Part shown: piece after piece, positions 9,450 to 17,550 of the stretch | How positions within the stretch are numbered: the stretch's first letter is position 1 | How the letters are laid out: the number at the start of each line of letters is the position of its first letter | NCBI GenBank assembly: GCA_002746645.1 | Contig: PDPU01000039.1 | Span: forward strand, 34,755 to 98,754 | From: Gammaproteobacteria bacterium | GTDB lineage: Bacteria; Pseudomonadota; Gammaproteobacteria; Granulosicoccales; Granulosicoccaceae | Length of the DNA: 64,000 nt | Reading direction: 5' to 3' | Notes under the pieces: model-generated | What the model was told of the DNA's origin: nothing | Seen by the model: the letters and a program-made list of their open reading frames with translations, nothing else | Database searches by the model: none | Program-made: the position numbers and the translations under genes

Positions 9450-11174
9450 TCAGACTCGCACCGTACCTCGTCGGCGGCAGCGACCACCCAGTAGCGCAAC
9501 GCCCGCGACGAGCACCAGACCCGCTGCGGCACCACCACCGGCAGCCGACGCCGATTCCGACCCGGTCTCCGATTCCGATCCGGACTCGGTTCCCGACCCG
9601 GATTCCGTTTCCGGGACGGGTTGGGGCTCCGGCTCAGGTTCAGGCACCGGTTCAGGTTCAGGTTCAGGCTCGGGCTCGGGTGGAACGTCGCCTTTGATGG
9701 TGGCGCTGCCGGCAGCACCGGCCTCGCCCGCGTTGGCGGCAGAGGCGGTTGCGCTTACCGCCTGAGGACCGTGGCTCTGCACCGCGACATCCACTGTCCA
9801 GCCTGTGCTCCCGAGCGCGACGAGCAGGGGCTGACGACAGAGAAGCACCTGATCCGACTCTGCCACGCAACCTGTCGGTGCTTCACCGAAGGTCAGGCCT
9901 TTGCTTGCCGAAAGTTCGAGCGAGACTTCTTCGGCATCGAGATCGGTCCGGTTGTCGACCGTCACCTGCACCTGCGCCGATTCACCAACCAGCACTTCTG
10001 CCGGTGACGCGGTTGCCGACACCTGAAGCTCGACGGCAACAGGCAGTGCCTCTTCCACGGTCACGCTGAGTTCAACCGTGTTGTTGGCCGGATCGATATC
10101 CTGATTCGAGGATTCGAGCCGCGGCATCCACACATCGGTACCGACCACGTCGAGTGCCACAAAGCTCATGTCGAGTTTGTCCGCTGCCTCCGGGGCAACC
10201 ACATCGAGATCGCCAAGCGGACACCGGATCTCGTCGTTCGCCTGCTCACAACCTTCGGGCAGAGGCATGATCTGCCAGCGTGCCGTATCGAAAGGCAGTA
10301 CGAACTCGGCATCCATGGCCGTGTCGAAGATGTCGATGTTGCGCATCGAGAGATTCATCGACACGCTTTCACCGACCCGCAGCAAGGTCCTGTCGAGCGA
10401 TGCCAGGAGTTCGAGATCGGCAATGCCATCGGGCGTATCGATGCTGCCGTCCCGGCAGACGATGTCATCTTCGCCATCGGCATCGCAGATGCGCGTGTTG
10501 TTCGACTTGTCCTTGATCAGCATCAGCTTGTCGAGTTCAAAGCCGTCTTCACGCGCCCAGGCGTTCAGGGTATGCTCTCCGGCACTCGGCACGTCGATCC
10601 AGATGGTCATGGGCACGCCACAGTGATCACCGCCGGAGCCGCGCTGATTCGAGCTCCACACCCAACGCTCCTTGTGACAGTCCTGCCAGCGTTTGCCGCT
10701 GTCCGGCATGGTGCCGTCGATGCCGAAATGAATGCCGTTGTCTTCCTTGCCGGTCGAAAAGGCACGCGCGTGAACGTAGTAACGCCCGGCTTCGGGGAAG
10801 TCGAAGGTCCATTCGATGTCCGGCCCCGAACCCGGCTCGTTCCAGTAGAACGCCGGCGCTCCTTCAGGGTGATCGTCATGAGTGACACGGCGATCCGGCA
10901 GCAGTTCGAGATAGACATTGCCACTGGCGGTGTCGGAGTGGTTGTCGTCAGGGTCTTCCGACGGCGGATCCCACGTGGGCGTGCTCGGTCCCGTCTCCAC
11001 CCATCTCTCGTCCCTGTTATCGGCGGCTTCGGCCTCGATCACGATGGCGACGTAATCCTGATGCTGCCGCACATCCACTTCGGCTGCAGAGAGCGATACC
11101 ACATGGCAACTTGCTGCGATGAGCGTCAGGGAAACGATACCGCGAAGGGTGTGGCACTGGAAACCGTGTCGCAT
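9450..11174 (-). CDS. Secreted CBM/Ig-like protein with Pro-Glu linker and GlyGly-CTERM-like tail
   Basis: Predicted exported 574-aa protein. An N-terminal signal-like stretch around GIVSLTLIAASCHVVSLSAA is followed by a carbohydrate-binding-like beta-sandwich (about residues 35-210; IVIEAEAAD, SGNVYLELLPD, AGRYYVHARAFSTG) resembling CBM35/galactose-binding folds. Two or more DUF11/CARDB-like Ig domains follow. Next comes a repetitive Pro-Glu linker (hexamer repeats at about 9625-9679), an SGSESE spacer, then a Gly/Ala-rich hydrophobic segment (AAAGLVLVAGVALLGG) and an Arg-rich end, resembling a GlyGly-CTERM signal. ATG 11174 is chosen because it precedes the signal peptide; the frame stays open further upstream. 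Ligand unknown. Confidence 0.7.
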   Translation of the reverse strand: MRHGFQCHTLRGIVSLTLIAASCHVVSLSAAEVDVRQHQDYVAIVIEAEAADNRDERWVETGPSTPTWDPPSEDPDDNHSDTASGNVYLELLPDRRVTHDDHPEGAPAFYWNEPGSGPDIEWTFDFPEAGRYYVHARAFSTGKEDNGIHFGIDGTMPDSGKRWQDCHKERWVWSSNQRGSGGDHCGVPMTIWIDVPSAGEHTLNAWAREDGFELDKLMLIKDKSNNTRICDADGEDDIVCRDGSIDTPDGIADLELLASLDRTLLRVGESVSMNLSMRNIDIFDTAMDAEFVLPFDTARWQIMPLPEGCEQANDEIRCPLGDLDVVAPEAADKLDMSFVALDVVGTDVWMPRLESSNQDIDPANNTVELSVTVEEALPVAVELQVSATASPAEVLVGESAQVQVTVDNRTDLDAEEVSLELSASKGLTFGEAPTGCVAESDQVLLCRQPLLVALGSTGWTVDVAVQSHGPQAVSATASAANAGEAGAAGSATIKGDVPPEPEPEPEPEPVPEPEPEPQPVPETESGSGTESGSESETGSESASAAGGGAAAGLVLVAGVALLGGRCRRRGTVRV

Positions 11175-11269
11175 GGGTACGGGAACTCGCCATTCGGTGA
11201 TTGACCACACGGGTATCGGCCTGATGGCAACAAACTGTTGCCGACAATGCGACGGCAGTTGCCGAACGC

Positions 11270-12277
11270 TCAATCCGGATAGCGACGCGTCAAGGCGATT
11301 GCCAGCGCAAGCCGGCCGCTCTGCGCGGCATCGACATGCAGGAAACGCCGCCGCCACAGCTCGCCGAACAGTTTCCTGCGGCTGCCCGGACCACCGAGAC
11401 AGGCCAGGAAGGCTTCGATCAGTTGCCGCTGCGCGGGGGCGATCCGGCGGCGGTCGTCGTGTGTCGCAAGCAAGGTCTCGATCATCGCGCGGCGGCTGTC
11501 TTCCCGAAACGGCAGTTTGAGGTTGCGTTGCCACAGACCCTGCCCTGCCCGGCGCAGCCGCGCGGCACCTGCCGCATCTGCCATCAGCGCTGCCTTGCCA
11601 CTGGCGTTGTCACGGTGTATGCGGTAGTCGACCAGAGGGCGGTCAATGAACACACGCCGGCCGAACAGCTCGGCAGCAATGGCCAGCCAGTAGTCATGAT
11701 AGGGCGTGAACCGGGGGAACGGCAGTGCCAGCGAGCCAAGTGCCCGGTTGATCAGCATCGTGTTGCCCATGACGCCGTTCTGTCCGAGTACCCGCGCGAG
11801 GTCGGGGCTGTTGCCGAGCCGGTAACCACGCCAGGCGAGGTAGGACTCCGCCATGGGCTGCCCGGTCGCATCGATCATGGCCAGATCGGAATGCACGAGT
11901 ACCGGCAGATCCGGATCGGCCTGTTCGCACTCGTGCATGCGGGCCATCCCGACAGCCACACGATCCGGCCGCCAGACGTCATCCTGATCGGCAAAGGCAA
12001 TGTAGTTCGCCCCGCTGTCGAGCACTGTCCGAAGACCACGCTCGAAGTTGCCGACATGACCCAGTCGATCGCTCGAGGCATGCAGTTGATCCACCCCGGG
12101 ACGCAGCATGCCGCTGATCAGGGATACGGTTTCATCATCGGAGCCGTCGTCGAAGACGTGTATCCGCACCGGCCATCGCTGACTCTGCAGGGATTGCCAT
12201 TGCGCTTCGATATGACGAGCGCCGTTACAGGTGCACAGCACCACATCGACCGGGATCCGGTATACGGACTGATTCAT
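11270..12277 (-). CDS. Family 2 glycosyltransferase (rhamnosyltransferase-like)
   Basis: GT-A fold transferase of 335 aa. It starts with VDVVLCTCNGARHIEAQWQS, has the HVFDDGSDD metal/nucleotide motif and the FADQDDVWRP acceptor-side DxD-like motif, then a PYHDYWLAIAAELFG segment typical of rhamnosyltransferase-like GT2 proteins. ATG 12277 is chosen because it sits just before the first beta strand; a longer frame to 12412 lacks family similarity. It lies 95 bp upstream, on the same strand, of the secreted CBM-like gene and diverges from the HIT gene. Likely role: surface polysaccharide synthesis. Confidence 0.87.
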   Translation of the reverse strand: MNQSVYRIPVDVVLCTCNGARHIEAQWQSLQSQRWPVRIHVFDDGSDDETVSLISGMLRPGVDQLHASSDRLGHVGNFERGLRTVLDSGANYIAFADQDDVWRPDRVAVGMARMHECEQADPDLPVLVHSDLAMIDATGQPMAESYLAWRGYRLGNSPDLARVLGQNGVMGNTMLINRALGSLALPFPRFTPYHDYWLAIAAELFGRRVFIDRPLVDYRIHRDNASGKAALMADAAGAARLRRAGQGLWQRNLKLPFREDSRRAMIETLLATHDDRRRIAPAQRQLIEAFLACLGGPGSRRKLFGELWRRRFLHVDAAQSGRLALAIALTRRYPD

Positions 12278-12342
12278 GGGCTCAGGGCTGCAAGACCAGG
12301 GCCATGACCTGCTCGGTATGATCAAGAACCTGACGACATCGA

Positions 12343-12361
12343 CACGTTTTTCGAAAACGTG
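12343..12361. promoter_or_regulatory. Perfect inverted repeat in the GT2/HIT divergent gap
   Basis: CACGTTTT (12343-12350), TCG, AAAACGTG (12354-12361). It lies between divergent start codons, so an operator is more plausible than a terminator; no T-run follows on either strand beyond the arms. The binding protein is unknown. Confidence 0.4.
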
Positions 12362-12456
12362 ACACGGCAAACAATTGTCAACGTCGGAAGCGTTTTTCGC
12401 GCCAGCGGTCATGTGCGTCTAGATTGTGCGTCCCGACGACGAAACCACCTGCCAGC

Positions 12457-12906
12457 ATGAACCTCCGCGAGACCGGCAAAACCCTCACCGACGACGAGGC
12501 TCGGCTGAACATGCGACTCCTCGCCGACAGCCTGCCCGTCATCGCCACGCCATGCAGCTTCATGCGGCTGTTCAACGACAGCCGCTGGCCGTGGCTCATG
12601 CTGATGCCGCGTGTGTTTCCCGCAGTGGCCGAACTGCACGAACTCGACGAGACAACGCGGGCAGGCTTTCTGGCCGACGTCAACACGGTCTCGTCGATAC
12701 TGAAAGCCGCCACCGCCTGCCGCAGCGTGAACATCGCCATGCTCGGCAATGTGGTGCCGGACCTGCATTGTCACGTCGTGGCACGGCATGAGGATGACCC
12801 GGTCTGGCCTGCACCGGTCTGGGGCCATGGCGAGGCCATGCCCTACAACGACGCCAACTATCCCGCGCCGCTGGTGGACAGGCTCCGACGAGAGATCAGT
12901 TCCTGA
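12457..12906 (+). CDS. HIT-domain protein
   Basis: Histidine-triad nucleotide hydrolase/transferase-type protein, 149 aa from ATG 12457; a TTG at 12424 would add 11 residues. It has the strand WPWLMLMPR, the helix LLADVNTVSSILKA-like region, and the active-site segment DLHCHVVARHEDDPVWP, an H-x-H-x-x-x-x variant of the HIT motif that keeps the catalytic second histidine. The exact substrate cannot be assigned. Its 3' end overlaps the opposing fatty-acid gene by 11 bp. Confidence 0.85.
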   Translation: MNLRETGKTLTDDEARLNMRLLADSLPVIATPCSFMRLFNDSRWPWLMLMPRVFPAVAELHELDETTRAGFLADVNTVSSILKAATACRSVNIAMLGNVVPDLHCHVVARHEDDPVWPAPVWGHGEAMPYNDANYPAPLVDRLRREISS

Positions 12907-15199
12907 TCGCCCCGCCCCCGTGCAGCATGGCGTGAATGCGCGCGCGTGTCTCGGGGGTTCTGGCGAGCCTGATGAAGGCGCGACGTTCGCGATCGTAGAG
13001 ATCCTGCTCGCTCGCGCTCGCCGCATTGCCGTCATCGCTGCAGACAATCGAGGCCACGGCCATCGCCACGGTCTTGTCGTGCGGGAAGAAGTCGCCGCGC
13101 GCCATGCCCTCGTCCATGAACCGCTCCATGCGCTCGATGATGTCGCCACCGGCCAGCTCGAATGAAGGCACCGCGGGCGGGCTGGCGTTCGCGCGCAGCG
13201 TTTCGATGAGCGCCAGCGCTGCCGTGTAGAGGCGATCGCGGTTCATGACTTCCCGGTCCTGCCCTTCACGGAAGTAGCGGAGCTTCGTGGCAAGCCTCGG
13301 CGAACTTGCCGTGGCACCGTAGCCGATGTTCATCCAGGTCTTCCAGGCCGCTTCCTGCCAGTCACCGAGGGCTCGGTACCAGCGGAGGTAGGTTTCCTTG
13401 ACGCCACCACCGGCAGGCACCAGACCCACGGCCGCTTCGACCAGGCCCACCACCGAGTTGGTGTGCACGACGAGGGCGTCACAGTGCAGCAGCACCTCGA
13501 AACCACCACCAAGCGCAAGCCCCGACGGGGCGCCCACCACGGGAACCGCCGTGTACCTGAGTTGCTGCACGGCGTTCTGGAAGCGCGCAAGGAAGGCATC
13601 GATCTCGTCCCAGTTTGCGGCGTCGATGAGTGCGAGGAAGGTGTTGAGGTCGACACCCGCCGAATAATGCTGCGCGTCGTTGTGCACGAGAATGCCCCGA
13701 CCTGGATCGGCCGCGGCCGCCGCAACCATGGCCATCGAATCATCATCGAGCACATTGGCCTTCGAATGGAACTCGACGAGCCGGATGCCGTTGCCGACAT
13801 CGAAGAGGCTTGCCGAGGGGTTCGAGGCCATCTCACGACAGGTGCGCCTGAGCTCATGAAAGCGCACCACGCCTTCGGGACGCACCAGCGGACGCAAGGT
13901 ACCGTCCGCGGCACGCTCCTTGAGCACGCCTGCCTCGACCACCTGGAAACTGCCGCCCTGCTCGAGCACGGCCGGCACCTCGGCACCGGCGGCGCGCGCG
14001 AAACCGGCAACCGTGTCGGCGCCGAGTGCGTCGATCATTTCGAAGGGGCCACGCACCCAGTTGAACCCGAGCTTCATGGCGTCGTCGATGGCCGCGGGCG
14101 AGTCGGTGACCTCGCCGAGCAGGCCGGCAGCGTAGGCGAGCACCCGTCCGAGCACGTTGCGGCAGAAACGTGCCTCGGCATCCTCGCCGGCAACGAGTTC
14201 GTGCAGGGGTTCTTCCTGTGCCGCAATCGCATCGGCTGCCCGCTCGACACGCTCAGGCAATGCTTCGTTCGCCGCACGGTAGTCGCCGCTGGCAAGATCG
14301 CGCGCAAGGCGCCCGGCGCCTTCGCCGCCGCGATAGAAACCGCCCTCACCCTTGTTGCCGGTGAGGCCCGCGTCCACCATGCCGTTGATCATGTCGCTTT
14401 CGGCACCGACGGCATGAAAGGCGTCGTCTGCGGGGAGAATGCTCCCGAGCGAGCGCACCACATCGGCCATGAGATCGATGCCGATGAGGTCGTAGAGACC
14501 GAACACGCCGGTTTTCGGAATGCCCATCGGGCGCCCCATCAGCGCGTCGGCGGTTTCGATCGGCAGGTTCTGCCTGAGTGCTTCGTCGATCCCTACCTGC
14601 AAGGCAAATACACCCACACGATTGCCGAGAAACCCCGGCGTGTCGTTGCAGACGACCACACCCTTGCCGAGCTCACAGTCGTTGAAGTCGGCCAGGGCGT
14701 CCATGACCTCGTCGTCGGTGTGTTCGCCATGCACGAATTCGAGAAGACGCATGTAGCGCACCGGATTGAAGTAATGCGTAATCGCAAAGCGGCGCTGAAA
14801 GGCCAGCGGCAGGCCTTCGACGAGCAGACGAATCGGAATGGTCGAGGTGTTCGAGGTGACGATGCAGTCCTCGGACACCACGTCCATGAGCCGATGGTAG
14901 AGATCGCGCTTGATGTCTAGGCGTTCGACGATGGCTTCGACAACCCAGTCGGCATCGCCGAGGCGGTCGAAATCGTCCTCGAGATTGCCCGTCTCGATGT
15001 TCCCGGCAACCGCAGGATGCACGAGTGCCGGCGGGTCGCTCCGCTGCAGGCGCTCGACGGCAGCGTTGGCGATGGCGTCCGGGTCGTCACCCTCGCTCCG
15101 GAGGTCGAGCAACAGCACCTTGTGGCCCGCGTTGGCAATCTGCCCGGCGATGCCCGAGCCCATGGTGCCGGAGCCGATCACGGCGATGTGCTTGAACAT
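12896..15199 (-). CDS. 3-hydroxyacyl-CoA dehydrogenase / enoyl-CoA hydratase fusion (FadN-like)
   Basis: Catalyses two beta-oxidation steps. The 767-aa protein starts with an NAD-binding Rossmann motif (IAVIGSGTMGSGIAGQI, residues 5-21), then the 3HCDH region with VEAIVERLDIKRDL, SNTSTIPI and HYFNPVRYMRLLE. A second 3HCDH C-terminal domain spans roughly 375-470. The crotonase-like domain is at the C-terminus (from about residue 490), with HNDAQHYSAGVDLNTFL and GLALGGGFEVLLH oxyanion-hole glycines. The domain order (dehydrogenase first) matches FadN, not FadB/FadJ. The start at ATG 15199 lies directly before the Rossmann strand. No thiolase is adjacent. Confidence 0.92.
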   Translation of the reverse strand: MFKHIAVIGSGTMGSGIAGQIANAGHKVLLLDLRSEGDDPDAIANAAVERLQRSDPPALVHPAVAGNIETGNLEDDFDRLGDADWVVEAIVERLDIKRDLYHRLMDVVSEDCIVTSNTSTIPIRLLVEGLPLAFQRRFAITHYFNPVRYMRLLEFVHGEHTDDEVMDALADFNDCELGKGVVVCNDTPGFLGNRVGVFALQVGIDEALRQNLPIETADALMGRPMGIPKTGVFGLYDLIGIDLMADVVRSLGSILPADDAFHAVGAESDMINGMVDAGLTGNKGEGGFYRGGEGAGRLARDLASGDYRAANEALPERVERAADAIAAQEEPLHELVAGEDAEARFCRNVLGRVLAYAAGLLGEVTDSPAAIDDAMKLGFNWVRGPFEMIDALGADTVAGFARAAGAEVPAVLEQGGSFQVVEAGVLKERAADGTLRPLVRPEGVVRFHELRRTCREMASNPSASLFDVGNGIRLVEFHSKANVLDDDSMAMVAAAAADPGRGILVHNDAQHYSAGVDLNTFLALIDAANWDEIDAFLARFQNAVQQLRYTAVPVVGAPSGLALGGGFEVLLHCDALVVHTNSVVGLVEAAVGLVPAGGGVKETYLRWYRALGDWQEAAWKTWMNIGYGATASSPRLATKLRYFREGQDREVMNRDRLYTAALALIETLRANASPPAVPSFELAGGDIIERMERFMDEGMARGDFFPHDKTVAMAVASIVCSDDGNAASASEQDLYDRERRAFIRLARTPETRARIHAMLHGGGAIRN

Positions 15200-15364
15200 G
15201 GATTCTGCGTCTCTCTCGATCAGGGGCAAGGGCAGATCGTGCTTCGCGACGAAGACATCGCTGCCGTCGACAAGATGGCAGTCTGTCAGAAATCCCCTGA
15301 CGGATGTGAACTGACGCCAGGCAGGCACGTATCATGACACCCCACCCGACAGGATCGCCCGCCG

Positions 15365-16261
15365 ATGCACGTTTCCAACGAAGTCCGGAATGCCCTCGAC
15401 CAGGGCAAGGCCGTGGTCGCGCTCGAAAGCACCATCATCACTCACGGCATGCCCTGGCCCGAAAACCGCGACACCGCGATCGCTGTCGAGCAACGCGTGC
15501 GCGACGCTGGCGCGGTGCCCGCGACCATCGCCATCCTTGGCGGCGAGATACACATTGGCCTCGACGCGGCAGCCATCGAAATGCTTGCCCGCGCCGACGA
15601 GGTCATGAAGCTTTCGCGCGCCGACCTTGCCTCGGCGCTGGCCAGAGGCAGCCATGGCTCCACGACGGTGGCGGCAACCATGATCCTCGCCGAACGGGCC
15701 GGCATCGAGGTGTTCGCCACGGGTGGCATCGGCGGCGTGCACCGGGGTGCCGCGACGAGCTTCGATATCTCGGCCGACCTTCGGGAACTCGCGCAGAGCC
15801 GCGTTCACGTGGTCTGCGCCGGTGCCAAGGCGATACTCGATCTTCCCGCAACGCTCGAAGTGCTCGAAACGCTCGGCGTGCCCGTGGTGGCCTGGCGGCA
15901 GGACGAACTGCCGGCGTTCTGGTCGCGTGCGAGTGGCATCGCCGCACCGAGCCGCATCGACGAACTCGACAGCCTCGTGCGTTTCATCCGCGCGCGGGAT
16001 GAACTCGCGCTTGGCGGTGGCGTACTGATTGCCAATCCGGTACCCGCAAACGACGAAATACCGCGCGCGGAAATGCAGGGCTACATCGACACGGCGATCG
16101 CCGAATCGGTGGCCGCAGGCATCGGCGGCAAGGCCGTCACACCCTGGCTGCTGCAGCGCATCGTCGAGATCACCGGGGGGCGCAGCCTTGTGACCAACCG
16201 CGCACTGATCGAGAACAACGCCACACTTGCGGCACAACTCGCCGTGACACTGACCATCTGA
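15365..16261 (+). CDS. psuG: Pseudouridine-5'-phosphate glycosidase
   Basis: Reversibly splits pseudouridine 5'-phosphate into uracil and ribose 5-phosphate during modified nucleoside salvage. At 298 aa it has full family length. Diagnostic segments are VALESTIITHGMPWPEN, GGEIHIGL, the GSHGSTTVAATM loop, FATGGIGGVHRG and the C-terminal GIGGKAVTPWLL. No PsuK kinase or nucleoside transporter is adjacent in this window. It diverges from the beta-oxidation fusion gene (165 bp between starts). Confidence 0.95.
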   Translation: MHVSNEVRNALDQGKAVVALESTIITHGMPWPENRDTAIAVEQRVRDAGAVPATIAILGGEIHIGLDAAAIEMLARADEVMKLSRADLASALARGSHGSTTVAATMILAERAGIEVFATGGIGGVHRGAATSFDISADLRELAQSRVHVVCAGAKAILDLPATLEVLETLGVPVVAWRQDELPAFWSRASGIAAPSRIDELDSLVRFIRARDELALGGGVLIANPVPANDEIPRAEMQGYIDTAIAESVAAGIGGKAVTPWLLQRIVEITGGRSLVTNRALIENNATLAAQLAVTLTI

Positions 16262-16341
16262 AGCCGCAATAACTCGAACCGACAACGCGCTCGCCGCGTC
16301 ATGTAAGTGCCGTTCCCGGTGAGTGTCGGCCCTGGCCGGCG

Positions 16342-16368
16342 CCAACCACACCAACCACACCAACCACG
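16342..16368. repeat. 9-bp tandem repeat, three copies
   Basis: CCAACCACA at 16342, 16351 and 16360 (last copy ends in G) lies between the convergent 3' ends of psuG and the GlxA-type regulator gene. No function apparent. Confidence 0.8.
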
Positions 16369-16378
16369 ACTACCGCGC

Positions 16379-17365
16379 CTACCGCAACAGTTCCGATGCC
16401 CGTCGCCGCTCGTCTCGTGGCGTCAGCGAGAAATTCTCGCGATAGCATTTCGAGAAATGCGGAGCCGATACGAACCCGCAGGCCTGAGCGACATCGAGAA
16501 TCGGCATACCGGTCTGCAGGAGCAGCTGTCGCGCTCGTTCGAGACGCAGTTCGAGATAGTAGCGGGTCGGCACGCACTGCAGGTAACGCTGGAAGAGGCG
16601 CTCGAGCTGCCGCCGCGACAGGCCCACATGCCGCGACAGTTCATCGAGCCCGATTGGCTCCTCGATGTTGGCTTCCATGAGCGCCAGCGCTTCGGCCAGT
16701 TTCGGCTGCGCCGCACCCACGCGCTGCGTCAGTGGCACCTTCTGCTTTTCGTGACGATCGCGAATGCGCTCGAGCATGAACTGTTCGGCAATGCGCGAGG
16801 CGATGGACGCACCGCAACGCACTCTGACGTCGTAGAGCATCATGTCGATCGGTGCGATGCCACCGGCACAGCTCAGGCGATCACGATCGATCTCGAACAG
16901 TTCGGCCGAAACCACGAGTTCGGGGAAGGCTTCACGAAAGGCCGCCACGTTTTCCCAGTGGATGGTGCAACGATAGCCATCGAGCACCCCGGCTCGTGCC
17001 AGCAGCCAGCTACCGGTACAGATACCGCCAAGCGTGGCCCCTTTCGCTGCCAGTTGACGAAGTGCCTGCATCAGGGCTTCGCTGTCGGTCTGATGCACGT
17101 CCAGCCCCGCGGCAACCAGCACGGCATCGATGTCGGCGCTCGAGGCAGCAGACTCGGCCAGTGATACATCGACCGCCAGCGACAGACCGTTGCTTGCCGC
17201 CACGGCATCGCCGTCGAGCGACACCAGTTGCCAGCGATAGTGCTCACATCCGGCGAGCTGGTTTGCCATGCGCATGACTTCGATCGCCCCTGTCAGGGCG
17301 AGCATGGAGAACTTCGGTATCAGCACCAGCGCGACCCGCGCCGGCTGTTCCTGGTGGCCGATCAT
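16379..17365 (-). CDS. GlxA-family AraC transcriptional regulator (DJ-1/PfpI domain + HTH)
   Basis: Predicted cytoplasmic regulator of 328 aa. The N-terminal DJ-1/PfpI-like sensor domain (about 8-175) contains ALVLIPKFSMLALTGAIEVM and the elbow GGICTGSWLLARAGVL; the C-terminal AraC HTH (about 220-325) has IGLDELSRHVGLSRRQLERL and ILDVAQACGFVSAPHFSKCY. ATG 17365 is preferred to 17449 because the sensor fold starts right after it. Relatives (GbdR, CdhR) control glycine betaine, carnitine and choline catabolism. Downstream of mttB on the same strand, it may respond to a quaternary amine (inference). Confidence 0.9.
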   Translation of the reverse strand: MIGHQEQPARVALVLIPKFSMLALTGAIEVMRMANQLAGCEHYRWQLVSLDGDAVAASNGLSLAVDVSLAESAASSADIDAVLVAAGLDVHQTDSEALMQALRQLAAKGATLGGICTGSWLLARAGVLDGYRCTIHWENVAAFREAFPELVVSAELFEIDRDRLSCAGGIAPIDMMLYDVRVRCGASIASRIAEQFMLERIRDRHEKQKVPLTQRVGAAQPKLAEALALMEANIEEPIGLDELSRHVGLSRRQLERLFQRYLQCVPTRYYLELRLERARQLLLQTGMPILDVAQACGFVSAPHFSKCYRENFSLTPRDERRRASELLR

Positions 17366-17550
17366 GAGCGGATCATGACACGGGAACGGCCGCCATGCCA
17401 GCATTCCGATCACCTTTCCAATCCGGCGAATGGCGCCGCTCTTGTGCATCCGACATCTGACCGACCACGGTATCGCTCACCGGCACCCGGCCGGCCACGG
17501 CGCCACTCGTGCACGACTGAGCGGCCGGCGTCCCTGCCGGGGGAAACGGG

